A program made the translations under genes and the position numbers. DNA of 64,000 nt from SAR202 cluster bacterium (GTDB lineage Bacteria > Chloroflexota > Dehalococcoidia > Lucifugimonadales > VGZR01): assembly GCA_016872515.1 (NCBI GenBank), contig VGZR01000007.1, positions 1-64,000 of the forward strand, given 5' to 3'. The notes beneath the pieces were generated by a model, which did no database searches, was not told where the DNA came from, and saw only the letters and a program-made list of their open reading frames with translations. Shown here in pieces: positions 35,146 through 43,478 of the stretch (positions within the stretch are counted from its first letter, which is position 1; each line of letters begins with the position of its first letter).

Positions 35146-36138
35146 ATGACAAGGCGTGCGCTGGTGACCGGGGCAGGTGGATTCATCGCCCATCATCTGG
35201 TCAAGATCCTTTTGGACAAGGGGTATTGGGTTCGTGGAGTGGACATCAAGCCGCCGGAGTTCGAGGCCTCCCCGGCCCAAGAGTTTGAGGTCTTGGACCT
35301 CCGCCGGCCTGAGGCGAGTCTCGCAGCCACCCGAGGAGCGGATGAGGTGTATAACCTGGCCGCGGACATGGGTGGTATCGGGTTTATCACTGCGTATCAC
35401 GCAGATGTGGCCCGGAACAACGTCCTCATCAGCGCCAATATGTTGGAGGCAGCCCGAGCCAACGGTGTCTTGCGCTTCTTCTACTCGAGTTCTGCTTGCA
35501 TCTACCCTCAGTACCTCCAGAAGCAGCCGGAGGTGACGCCGCTCAAGGAGACTGATGCCTACCCGGCTGACCCCGAGGAGGGGTATGGATGGGAGAAGCT
35601 GTTCGCCGAGAAGCTGTGTCAATACTACCGGGAAGATTACGGGTTGGAGACGCGGGTAGCGCGGTTCCACAACGTGTACGGGCCGCTGGGCACGTATGAA
35701 GGCGGCAGGGAGAAGGCGCCCGCAGCGATCTGCCGCAAGGTGGCCCTTGCCGCTGACGGCAGCGAGATTGAGATCTGGGGAGATGGTCAGCAGACTCGCT
35801 CATTCATGTATGTGGACGACTGTGTCGAAGGGATTTACCGGCTCATGCAGTCTGGCTGCCATGCCCCTTTGAACCTGGGCACTGACCGGCTGGTGACCGT
35901 GGACGAATTGGTGGATGTCGTCTGCAAAGCCGCCGGCAAGACCTTACACAAGCGACACGACACCTCCAAGCCGCAGGGCGTGCGCGGGCGAAACAGTGAC
36001 AACAGTCTCCTCCGGGATGTCCTGAAGTGGGAACCGCGGGTGTCGCTCGAGGAGGGCATGGCTCGGACATATCGGTGGATCGAGGCTGAGCTGAGGAAGA
36101 CAAACCGTGTTCCCGAGCCATCCAGGATTCGAAGGTAG
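35146..36138 (+). CDS. GDP-mannose 3,5-epimerase-like SDR
   Basis: 330-residue extended SDR very like plant GDP-D-mannose 3,5-epimerase, which yields GDP-L-galactose/GDP-L-gulose. The Rossmann motif GAGGFIAHH starts at 9. The epimerase residues map with a constant offset of 27 to the Arabidopsis enzyme: Cys118 (Cys145), Tyr147 (Tyr174), Lys151 (Lys178), Lys190 (Lys217). AADMGGIGFI, GGREKAPAAICRK, QTRSFMYVDDC and GVRGRNSDNS are near-identical to the plant protein as remembered. All catalytic residues are present, so GDP-mannose epimerisation is a strong prediction. ATG 35146 has GGAGCGGG upstream. Confidence 0.85.
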   Translation: MTRRALVTGAGGFIAHHLVKILLDKGYWVRGVDIKPPEFEASPAQEFEVLDLRRPEASLAATRGADEVYNLAADMGGIGFITAYHADVARNNVLISANMLEAARANGVLRFFYSSSACIYPQYLQKQPEVTPLKETDAYPADPEEGYGWEKLFAEKLCQYYREDYGLETRVARFHNVYGPLGTYEGGREKAPAAICRKVALAADGSEIEIWGDGQQTRSFMYVDDCVEGIYRLMQSGCHAPLNLGTDRLVTVDELVDVVCKAAGKTLHKRHDTSKPQGVRGRNSDNSLLRDVLKWEPRVSLEEGMARTYRWIEAELRKTNRVPEPSRIRR

Positions 36139-36145
36139 CCTTAGC

Positions 36146-36841
36146 TTGGCTCCGGTTGTGAGTGACTCATCTGCATCGAACGTGTCTGAAGCACATACCC
36201 CCGGCTCAGCGGCGAGTGAGGCACGGGGCACGCTGTACAAACGCCCGCTCGACCTGGCGATCCTTCTGGCCGCGCATCTCGCACTTGCCCCGGTCTTCCT
36301 CGTGCTGTGGGCGGTCATACCGCTGCTCGTATGGGTGGAGGATCGCGGACCCGTCTTCTACCGCCAACACCGCCCTGGCAAAGGCGGCAGATTGTTCACG
36401 ATCCTGAAGTTCAGAACCATGGTGGTGAATGCCGACAAGATAGGCCCTGCCTGGACGCAGGATAAAGACCCGCGCGTTACCAGAGTAGGAAAAGTGCTGC
36501 GGCGGACGGCTCTTGACGAGTTGCCAAGCATACTGAGCATCTGGAAGGGTGATATGAGTTTCGTAGGGCCGCGGGCGTTGCCTGTGAAGGAGCAACAGTT
36601 ATTGGAGCAACAGATCCCTGGCTTTGCTGGACGGCTGAACGTGCGACCAGGACTGACGGGGATGGCGCAAGTCTATGACCTGAAAGACGAAGCGCCGACG
36701 AAACTCCGTTACGACCTGGAGTACATCCGCTGCATGAACCTGCTGCTGGACGTGAAGTTGATCCTCATGTCTGCGCGCAATACTCTCATGGGACGTTGGG
36801 ACGTTCGAACGGGCAAAAAGGGGATGGAGAAACCGAGTTGA
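36146..36841 (+). CDS. Initiating sugar-phosphate transferase (Bac_transf, WcaJ/RfbP C-terminal type)
   Basis: Transfers a sugar-1-phosphate from a nucleotide sugar to undecaprenyl phosphate, starting repeat-unit synthesis. The protein has one N-terminal hydrophobic hairpin (LAILLAAHLALAPVFLVLWA), then VFYRQHRPGKGGRLFTILKF and the catalytic core LRRTALDELPSILSIWKGDM plus FVGPRALP. It is the short form without the N-terminal CoA-binding-like domain of full WcaJ. TTG 36146 (GAAGG about 10 bases upstream) avoids overlap; GTG 36107 would overlap the epimerase by 32 bases, and GTG 36158 is also possible. Confidence 0.85.
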   Translation: MAPVVSDSSASNVSEAHTPGSAASEARGTLYKRPLDLAILLAAHLALAPVFLVLWAVIPLLVWVEDRGPVFYRQHRPGKGGRLFTILKFRTMVVNADKIGPAWTQDKDPRVTRVGKVLRRTALDELPSILSIWKGDMSFVGPRALPVKEQQLLEQQIPGFAGRLNVRPGLTGMAQVYDLKDEAPTKLRYDLEYIRCMNLLLDVKLILMSARNTLMGRWDVRTGKKGMEKPS

Positions 36842-36964
36842 GCGGTTGGTTATCCTTGACTCTCGTTCATGGCGGTAGCTACGATAACCTCGGGAATGGG
36901 AACATTTCGGAGCGGACGGAGTTTGTGATAGCGATACGCCCGAACGCCGGGCACGGGTTGTGAA

Positions 36965-38557
36965 GTGGAAGACGAAGGCCTAGACCTAGAAGCGTACTTG
37001 CGCATCATCGCCCACTGGTGGTGGGTGTTGCTCTTGGGCACGCTTGGTGCGGCGTTGGCAGGGTTCCTCATTCGAAGTGACCCTGTGCCACTCTACGCGG
37101 CGAGCACCAAGGTCCTTGTTGAAGGGAAACAAACCCCCGGAACGCCATCATCGGGCGACATCCGCACTAGCCAAGAGTTGGCGGCCTATTACAAGGACCT
37201 GATTCTTACCAGACCTACCCTTGAAAAGATTTCGGAGCGACTTTCCTCTGGGTACTCACCCGACAAGGTCGGCGGGGCACTCGAGATATCGAGCCGTGGA
37301 AGTTTTATCGAAATCAGGGCAGAAGACCGTGACCCCGCTATGGCGGCACGTATTGCCAACGTAAGCGCTGAGACCTTCATCGAAGACCTTCAGGACCGCC
37401 AGTTTGCCCAAATCGCCCAGTTCCAGGCCTCTTTGAGCCAATACGGAATCACCCAGGACCCTAGCATTGTCGCCGCGCAGGTAGCAAGTCTTCGAACACT
37501 CACCATCGTGGAGGAGGCGCAGATTTCTGGGCAGCCCTTCAACCCGCCCAACAGGGTCCGGGATACGGCACTTGCTGCGGTAGTGGGGTTTTTGTTGGCT
37601 GGTTTAGTGATTCTCGCCTTGGAGTACTTCGACGACAGCATCAGGTCGGCAGACGAGTTGAAAAAGATAGCCATTTCAACTCCGACGGGAAGCGTGCTAG
37701 GCGTAGTTGCGCTCGGCAGTGTCGCTATGCAGAGGCTGGAGCGAGGCAAACACCCTAGCGTCCTGGACGACGAGGTACAGCGTGGTCCCATGGCCGAGTC
37801 ATACAAGTACATCGTTCTCAATCTGGAGTTCTCAGCACTGGAGTCCGAGAAGCTCAAGTCGATTGTCGTCACCAGCGCCCTTCCTGGAGAAGGGAAGACG
37901 ACAACCGCCACCAACTTGGCGATTTCGATAGCGCGGAGTGGGCGAAAAGTCATCATCGTTGATACGGACCTTCGCAAACCCACGGTGCACAAGGTGCTGA
38001 ATGTTGTTGGCACCACTGGGCTCACCACCTTGCTGTTGGGCAGCGCCAGGTTAGAGGATGTCCAGCAACACACAGCGGTAGAAGGCTTGACAGTGATTTC
38101 CAGCGGGCCATTGCCGCCCGACTCAACCCGTGTCCTGCGCTCTCATCGGATGGCGGAACTTGTGAAAGAGTTGGAGAGCAGGACAGACTTCGTCATCTTC
38201 GATAGCCCCCCCGTCTTGGCCGTGGCCGACGCTATCGTATTGACCTCACTGGCAGATGGTGCGCTGTTTGTTGTGGATGCGGTGAAGACACGGCGCGAAC
38301 CACTGCGGCGGGCAGTGCAGAGTGTCCAACAAGTGAACCCGGTGATTGTTGGGGCTGTGCTCAACAAGGTCAGCACGAGAGACAGGCGGCACTACTACTA
38401 CCATCACTATTACTACTATGACCAAGACCGCTCAGACAGGGCCAATAAGGGCCGCCTGGGCTGGCTCAAACTTCCGTTCACCAGGATTAACGGCCACCGA
38501 CAACGCAGACGCCGGTCGCGCAGTTCAACCGCACCAACCGACCAGACTCGCGCCTAG
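36965..38557 (+). CDS. Polysaccharide co-polymerase/tyrosine autokinase (Wzz-BY-kinase, Wzc-like)
   Basis: 530-residue fused chain-length regulator and bacterial tyrosine kinase. Wzz-like region: membrane helix at about 17-36 (HWWWVLLLGTLGAALAGFLI) and a second at about 201-220. Kinase: Walker A in SALPGEGKTT (304-313), Walker A' IIVDTDLRKP (330-339), Walker B VIFDSPP (410-416). A tyrosine cluster of seven Tyr and two His occupies 477-485, the usual place for autophosphorylation. The periplasmic part (about 37-200) is much shorter than in Wzc. GTG start. It would control polymer length and export. The 123-bp gap before it shows nothing notable. Confidence 0.9.
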   Translation: MEDEGLDLEAYLRIIAHWWWVLLLGTLGAALAGFLIRSDPVPLYAASTKVLVEGKQTPGTPSSGDIRTSQELAAYYKDLILTRPTLEKISERLSSGYSPDKVGGALEISSRGSFIEIRAEDRDPAMAARIANVSAETFIEDLQDRQFAQIAQFQASLSQYGITQDPSIVAAQVASLRTLTIVEEAQISGQPFNPPNRVRDTALAAVVGFLLAGLVILALEYFDDSIRSADELKKIAISTPTGSVLGVVALGSVAMQRLERGKHPSVLDDEVQRGPMAESYKYIVLNLEFSALESEKLKSIVVTSALPGEGKTTTATNLAISIARSGRKVIIVDTDLRKPTVHKVLNVVGTTGLTTLLLGSARLEDVQQHTAVEGLTVISSGPLPPDSTRVLRSHRMAELVKELESRTDFVIFDSPPVLAVADAIVLTSLADGALFVVDAVKTRREPLRRAVQSVQQVNPVIVGAVLNKVSTRDRRHYYYHHYYYYDQDRSDRANKGRLGWLKLPFTRINGHRQRRRRSRSSTAPTDQTRA

Positions 38558-38696
38558 GCTATTCTTTCGCCCTCCTCCGGCCATCGAGAGGATATGGGTA
38601 GGTCCTTCCCTCCGAGTCTCGTGTACCCGTCAAAGGAAACCAGATATCGGGAACACCTTTTTCTCTTGGCGTCGCTGGCAAAAGGCCGCTGCAGGG

Positions 38697-40967
38697 ATGG
38701 GCCTTGCCCTTCTGATAGCTTGCCTCCTAGCTGCTTGCTCACGGTCCAGCGAGAATGAGACTGAGCAGGCAGCCGCGTTCGAAGGGCTGGTGGTCCAGGC
38801 GAAAGAGACTGTGTCCGTCGGTCTCTTGCCAGGGACGTCCGTGCAGGTCGAAGTGGCCCACGATGACATAGCTGTCGAAAGCGTCTCAATCATCACGCGC
38901 GGTGCCGCCCGGCGAGCGACGATCGAGATTTCAAGTCTTACTGGCTCCCCCGAGTCCATCCCCGCACCCAGCGCCTCCGCGACCTACCAGTTCCTCGAAA
39001 TCGCCCACAGCGACCTAGCGGAGTCCGCTATCGAAAAGGTCGAGCTGACGTTCGCTGTCAGCCGCGCCTGGCTCGATCGCAGTGGCTTCGCAGCGGACGA
39101 TGTAGGGCTTCAACGGTACGCTGACAGTTGGGAAGCCTTGCCCACGCGGCTCCTTGACCAGGACGAGGAAGAACTGCGCTACCTGGCTGAATCTCCGGGT
39201 CTATCGTTGTTCGCGGTGACGGTGGGGCAGGGTGGGGCAAGCCCGGAGGTGACAGCGACCCCGACACCTGATTCGGTGGTTGAGAAGGAGGTCGTGGTTG
39301 CCGTGGCGGAAACCGCGACGCCTGAGCCGACTCCAACTGCGACACCGACGTCGAAGGCAGCGGTTGAGACACCGGCTGTTCCAACCCCTATCGAACCGAC
39401 TGCGACTCCCACCCCCGACTCTCGGGGTGAACCGTTGCCCACCGACACCCCCGTCCTGCCGACAGCAACGCCCACCCCCGAGCCCGGTGGCGGGCCGAAA
39501 CCCACCGATACACCGACCTTGCCGACCGCGACGCGGACTCCCACGCCTTCTCCAAGCCCCGCCACACCTACGCCGTCTGCAACTCCCACAGCGACGGCAA
39601 CAGCATCGCCGACGCCAACTCCAACACCCACGCCCACTCCTACGCATACCCCCTCACCCACTCCCACTCAGGGGACGATTCAGTCCACCGCTACTCCCAC
39701 ATCCGCTATCGTTGCCCCGACCATCACATTTACCCCTACGCCGCCTCCTCCGACGGCTACGCCCACCCCAACCCCCACCCGGACACCCACCCCAACAGCG
39801 ACCCCGTCCGCGACGCCTACGCGTACCCCGACGCCAACGAGCACAGCAACACCCACCCCCGTCCCGGGTGACGAGCGGTTCGGCGTCATCGTCCACACTG
39901 AGAATAACGCCGATGCCGAGTACTACCTCGATGAGTTGGCGGTCAAGTGGTTCATCCAGTTCAACGCCGACGGCACCAACATCCCGTCAGGCAGGAAGCG
40001 GTTGCTGTACATCAGCAAGGTGAAACCAGGGAACACCTCGACTCCTGCCGAGATCGCCGCGTTTGTCCAGAGTGCTCCCACGGGCTCGTACTGGTACGTT
40101 GGCGGCGAGCCCAACGTCGGCGTGGAGACGAAGTGGGTGCCTGGGTCTTCTTTCGCGAGAGTCTGGCACTACTATTACACGGAAATCAAAGCTAACGACC
40201 CGACTGCCAAGGTCTTGAGCCCCAGCGTTCTCAACTGGTGGTTCACCTGCTTCAATTGCAATGGGTATCAGAGCGGCAAAGACTGGGTGGAGGACTTCAT
40301 CAACGGGTACGAAGCATTCTACGAAATCAAGCCGCCTGTCCATGCCTGGATCATAGACCTTTACCCCATTGACTGGCGTGGGTGGGTTCTTAGAAGTGTG
40401 GGATCCCGTCCAGGGGACACGTTGCCCAACGACGACTGGACGCTGATGCGCGACCAGATTGCTGGGGGGATCTGGCCGATGATTCCTTGTACCCCAGGGG
40501 AGGGCTGTGGAGAGTTCAATCGGTACTTCGTCCCTGGCTCCCCTACGCCGTATCAAGGTATGCGGAAGTACCTCGATGACCAGGGGTACGCTGATACTCC
40601 CATCTGGATCACCGAGATGGCGGTGCACTGGGCCTATGATGACATTGTGGCGAGCGATCCGCCGACACCCGCGGGCAACTACCGTTGGGACCATATGTCA
40701 ATGTTCCTCAACAACCTTGTGGTATGGCTGAAGAATAATGCGACCACATACGACATCGAAAGGTGGTTTCTCTTCAACACGTGGAGGAACGTCACCCAGC
40801 CGGCCAACGACGGGTACGCGGGCATCATCCTGTTCGGGCCAACGACGGCGACACCGCCCAGCGCCAGCGCCGCCACGCCACGAAACTGTCTCGGCGAAGT
40901 GTACCGGCGGCACTCACTCGGCCAATCACTCGTGACGTGTGACATCAATGGCAACGTTGTACCCTAG
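38697..40967 (+). CDS. Surface lipoprotein: PGF-pre-PGF-like domain, Pro/Thr linker, glycoside-hydrolase-like domain
   Basis: 756 residues from ATG 38697, which begins a lipoprotein signal (GLALLIACLLAAC, lipid-modified Cys15). The basic n-region (RRWQK) lies just upstream of this ATG with no standard start codon before it. Residues about 60-165 resemble the PGF-pre-PGF domain of archaeal and Chloroflexota surface proteins (VELTFAVSRAWLDR, LSLFAVTVG). Residues about 188-391 are a Pro/Thr repeat linker. Residues about 392-756 form a TIM-barrel hydrolase-like domain, with candidate acid/base Glu471 in GGEPNV and nucleophile Glu640 in WITEMAV. It may trim or bind the exported glycan; the substrate is unknown. 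Confidence 0.75.
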   Translation: MGLALLIACLLAACSRSSENETEQAAAFEGLVVQAKETVSVGLLPGTSVQVEVAHDDIAVESVSIITRGAARRATIEISSLTGSPESIPAPSASATYQFLEIAHSDLAESAIEKVELTFAVSRAWLDRSGFAADDVGLQRYADSWEALPTRLLDQDEEELRYLAESPGLSLFAVTVGQGGASPEVTATPTPDSVVEKEVVVAVAETATPEPTPTATPTSKAAVETPAVPTPIEPTATPTPDSRGEPLPTDTPVLPTATPTPEPGGGPKPTDTPTLPTATRTPTPSPSPATPTPSATPTATATASPTPTPTPTPTPTHTPSPTPTQGTIQSTATPTSAIVAPTITFTPTPPPPTATPTPTPTRTPTPTATPSATPTRTPTPTSTATPTPVPGDERFGVIVHTENNADAEYYLDELAVKWFIQFNADGTNIPSGRKRLLYISKVKPGNTSTPAEIAAFVQSAPTGSYWYVGGEPNVGVETKWVPGSSFARVWHYYYTEIKANDPTAKVLSPSVLNWWFTCFNCNGYQSGKDWVEDFINGYEAFYEIKPPVHAWIIDLYPIDWRGWVLRSVGSRPGDTLPNDDWTLMRDQIAGGIWPMIPCTPGEGCGEFNRYFVPGSPTPYQGMRKYLDDQGYADTPIWITEMAVHWAYDDIVASDPPTPAGNYRWDHMSMFLNNLVVWLKNNATTYDIERWFLFNTWRNVTQPANDGYAGIILFGPTTATPPSASAATPRNCLGEVYRRHSLGQSLVTCDINGNVVP
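39258..39870 (+). repeat. Low-complexity Pro/Thr-coding repeat (TPTPT linker)
   Basis: About 610 bases of degenerate CCNACN repeats encode alternating Pro/Thr with some Ser, Ala and Val. They form an extended wall-spanning linker inside the surface lipoprotein. The repeats make the opposite strand look open in several frames (Gly/Val-rich), which is an artefact. Such a stretch is prone to slippage and assembly error, and it is a likely O-glycosylation target. Confidence 0.9.
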
Positions 40968-40992
40968 CGGATGAGGATGGGGGGTCGGCTAC

Positions 40993-41297
40993 ATGGTCAG
41001 GACGATAGCAGGGTTTCTCATTACGGCTGTTGTTGCCATGGCGACCGTGTCCTGCACCAGCGAGAAACCGCCGGTGGCGGATGGGCGGATGCGGCGGCGC
41101 CCACCGCCCCTTTGGAGACGGCCGTACCGGTGGAGGTAGGGGCCGTTGGCGATACTATCGCCGAATATCAAGAGAACGCTGCCATTGTGGATGGAACAGA
41201 AGCAGAATCACAAGAAGAGCGAGTAGAGGGGGATGTCCTCCTGATTTCGGTCGAGGCGGCGGCGACCAGCACCACGTCCGAGATATGTGATGTTTGA
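40993..41297 (+). pseudogene. Small lipoprotein gene with an apparent frameshift
   Basis: ATG 40993 opens a clear lipoprotein signal (VRTIAGFLITAVVAMATVSC; lipid Cys21 at 41053-41055) followed by TSEKPPVADG. That frame then becomes Arg-rich and stops at 41137-41139. The -1 frame takes over with a sensible acidic, Ala/Thr-rich sequence (DAAAPTAPLETAVPVEVG onward) to the TGA at 41295-41297. The switch lies around 41075-41095 in a G-rich stretch, as if one base were lost. Either a recent frameshift, a sequencing error, or (less likely) programmed slippage. Last gene before the terminator. Confidence 0.65.
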
Positions 41298-41313
41298 ATG
41301 TTTCAAGGCAAGT

Positions 41314-41332
41314 GACGGGCTGTAGGCCCGTC
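41314..41332 (+). other. GC-rich hairpin just upstream of terminator
   Basis: GACGGGC (41314-41320), loop TGTAG, GCCCGTC (41326-41332): a perfect 7-bp stem 14 bases before the main terminator stem. It could stabilise the transcript end or aid termination. Confidence 0.45.
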
Positions 41333-41345
41333 GAGCTAGGATGAG

Positions 41346-41383
41346 GCGAAGGGGCCCCGGTTTACCGGGGCCCCTTCGCTTTT
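41346..41383 (+). terminator. Strong rho-independent terminator of the glycan locus
   Basis: A perfect 15-bp inverted repeat (41346-41360 with 41365-41379), loop TTTA, followed by TTTT at 41380-41383. It ends the + strand glycan locus and abuts the stop of the convergent minus-strand gene at 41391. The minus-strand read lacks a T-run, so it is mainly a + strand terminator. Confidence 0.85.
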
Positions 41384-41390
41384 GGCCCGG

Positions 41391-43436
41391 CTATCCAGTG
41401 AGTTGCTTCGCAAGGGCCTCGGGGTCGGCTACCGGCAGCTGGCAGACGTAGCCTTCGCAGACGTAGGCGGCAGCCCGCCCGTGGAGCATCGCGCGTCCTT
41501 CAGCCAAGGGCAAATCACCCAAGCCGCCGTCCCCAGCTTCCATTCCCAGTACCACCTTGTTAGGGATGTGATGGCGGAAGACTTCCGCGACGAGCGCCTC
41601 TGTATCCGGTGCATCACGTTTACCAACGATGACCACTTCTTTCGGTTTGGAGAGATACAGGTCGAGGGCGCAGAGCCACTGGCCTGCCCCGGCCGGGTAG
41701 CGCACCATGAGCTGCCGGACGGAGCGCAGGACCGCCGCCGCCTTGCGCTGGAGGTCCTGGTTGCCGGTGTACACGGCTAACCGCAACAAGGACTCAGCGG
41801 CCATGGAGTTGCCGGAAGGGATGGCATTGTCGGTCAGGTCTCTGGGCCGCATGAGTAGCTCCTCGTGGTCGCGTCCCGTGTCGTAGAACTGGCCGGCGCG
41901 TTCGTCCAAGAACAGGTCAACCATGCCATCGGCGAGTCCGACCGCCTCCTTCAGCCAGCGGGCACCGAACGTGGCCTCGTGGACGGCGATGAGGCCGTTG
42001 ATGAGGAAGGAGTAGTCCTCGAGGTAGGCATTGAGCTTGGCCTGGCCGTTCTTGTATGTGCGAAGGAGCCGTCCATCCTGGCGCAGATGGTCCAAAAGCA
42101 GAGCCGCGTTCTTCTCCGAGACCGCGGCGTAGTCTTGCCGGTCAAAAACGTTGGCCGCCTCGGCGAAGGCTCCCATCATAAGCGCGTTCCATGCGGTGAG
42201 GACCTTGTCGTCTCGGTCAGGCGGCACCCTGAGGGTGCGCGCCGCCAAGAGCTTCGCCTTCGCTCCGCTCAGAAAGTCGGCTGCCTCCACCTCCGGCATG
42301 CCCGCATCCAGCAGGACTTTGGCACTGTCGTCCTGGACATTGAGGATGGTGTGTCCCTCGAAGTTGCCGTTTGCCGTGATTCCGAAGTACCGGTTGACTA
42401 GCTCGCCGTCCGGCTGCCCCAAGACCTCGATGACCTCCTCAGGCCGCCATACGTAGAACTTGCCCTCAACGCCTTCACTGTCGGCGTCCTGCGCGGAGTA
42501 GAACCCCCCTTCGGGACTCGTCATCTCCCGCAGCACGTAGTCCAACGTCTCCTCGACGACCCGCCGGTAGAGAGGTTTGCCCGTGACCTGGTAGGCGTGG
42601 AGGTAGAGCTTGACCAGCAAGGCGTTGTCATACAGCATCTTCTCGAAGTGCGGGACCAGCCAGTAGGTGTCCACCGAATAGCGGTGGAACCCGCCGCCGA
42701 GGTGGTCGTAGATGCCGCCCATACTCATACGGTCGAGGGTCAACGTGACTATGTCCAGGGCAGTCGGGTCTTGCGTGCGGAGGTAGTAGCGGAGGAGGAA
42801 CTCGTACGTCATGGGTTGGGGGAACTTCGGCTGCGTACCGAAGCCGCCGTGCTGGTCGTCGAAGCTGCTGGCGAGGCCGTGGTAGGCCAGCGACAACACC
42901 TCCGTTGTCAGCGGTTCCAACCCTTGCGACATCTGGGTAAGCTGCCGCATCTGCTGGAGGAGGGTTTGGGTGCTGAGGAGCACCTCGCTTTTTCGTGTAC
43001 GGTAGGCGTCGGCAACGGCTTTTAACACCCCGGGGAACCCAGGCATCCCCATCCGGTCTTCCGGAGGGAAGTAGGTCCCGCTGTAGAATGGCTTGCCGTC
43101 GGGGGTAAGGAACACTGTCATCGGCCAGCCGCCGCGGCCGGTCATCGCCTGGACCGCCGTCATGTAGATCGAGTCCACGTCCGGCCGCTCCTCACGGTCC
43201 ACCTTGACGCAGACGAAGTTCTCGTTCATCTGGGCTGCGATGACCTTGTTCTCAAACGACTCGTGTTCCATGACGTGGCACCAGTGGCAAGCGGAGTACC
43301 CCACGCTCAGGAGGATGGGCTTGTCCTCCGCCTTTGCCCTGGTCAGCGCCTCCGGCCCCCAGGGGTACCAGTCCACCGGGTTGTGGGCGTGTTGCAGGAG
43401 GTAGGGGCTGGTCTCGTTGATCAAGCGGTTGGGCAC
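41391..43436 (-). CDS. YyaL/SPATA20-type thioredoxin-domain protein (DUF255)
   Basis: 681-residue protein with an N-terminal thioredoxin-like domain and a C-terminal (alpha/alpha)6-barrel-like region as in cellobiose epimerases. It begins with the family pattern [20 protein letters not shown], then [20 protein letters not shown] with the CHWC redox motif at about 50-53, and [20 protein letters not shown]. Its biochemical role is poorly defined. GTG start with GAGGA upstream. It lies 42 bases after the NHL/thioredoxin-like gene on the same strand, suggesting a two-gene redox operon. Confidence 0.9.
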   Translation of the reverse strand: MPNRLINETSPYLLQHAHNPVDWYPWGPEALTRAKAEDKPILLSVGYSACHWCHVMEHESFENKVIAAQMNENFVCVKVDREERPDVDSIYMTAVQAMTGRGGWPMTVFLTPDGKPFYSGTYFPPEDRMGMPGFPGVLKAVADAYRTRKSEVLLSTQTLLQQMRQLTQMSQGLEPLTTEVLSLAYHGLASSFDDQHGGFGTQPKFPQPMTYEFLLRYYLRTQDPTALDIVTLTLDRMSMGGIYDHLGGGFHRYSVDTYWLVPHFEKMLYDNALLVKLYLHAYQVTGKPLYRRVVEETLDYVLREMTSPEGGFYSAQDADSEGVEGKFYVWRPEEVIEVLGQPDGELVNRYFGITANGNFEGHTILNVQDDSAKVLLDAGMPEVEAADFLSGAKAKLLAARTLRVPPDRDDKVLTAWNALMMGAFAEAANVFDRQDYAAVSEKNAALLLDHLRQDGRLLRTYKNGQAKLNAYLEDYSFLINGLIAVHEATFGARWLKEAVGLADGMVDLFLDERAGQFYDTGRDHEELLMRPRDLTDNAIPSGNSMAAESLLRLAVYTGNQDLQRKAAAVLRSVRQLMVRYPAGAGQWLCALDLYLSKPKEVVIVGKRDAPDTEALVAEVFRHHIPNKVVLGMEAGDGGLGDLPLAEGRAMLHGRAAAYVCEGYVCQLPVADPEALAKQLTG

Positions 43437-43478
43437 TGATTGTCCTCGTCCAGATACAAGTCTTGCTAAACTACACAG

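Noticed and set aside
38346-38696. Extension of the surface lipoprotein gene back into the BY-kinase gene
   Set aside because: It would overlap 200 bases of the kinase, including the Tyr-cluster codons, and no standard start lies between 38557 and 38697.
39179-39898. Long open frames on the minus strand rich in Gly/Val or Arg/Gly
   Set aside because: They mirror the Pro/Thr repeat linker of the + strand lipoprotein; codon regularity of the repeat keeps all frames open.
40971-41100. Frame 0 start at ATG 40971 for the small terminal gene
   Set aside because: The first 35 residues in this frame are Cys/His/Gly-rich and unlike a protein start; the lipoprotein signal is in the other frame from 40993.
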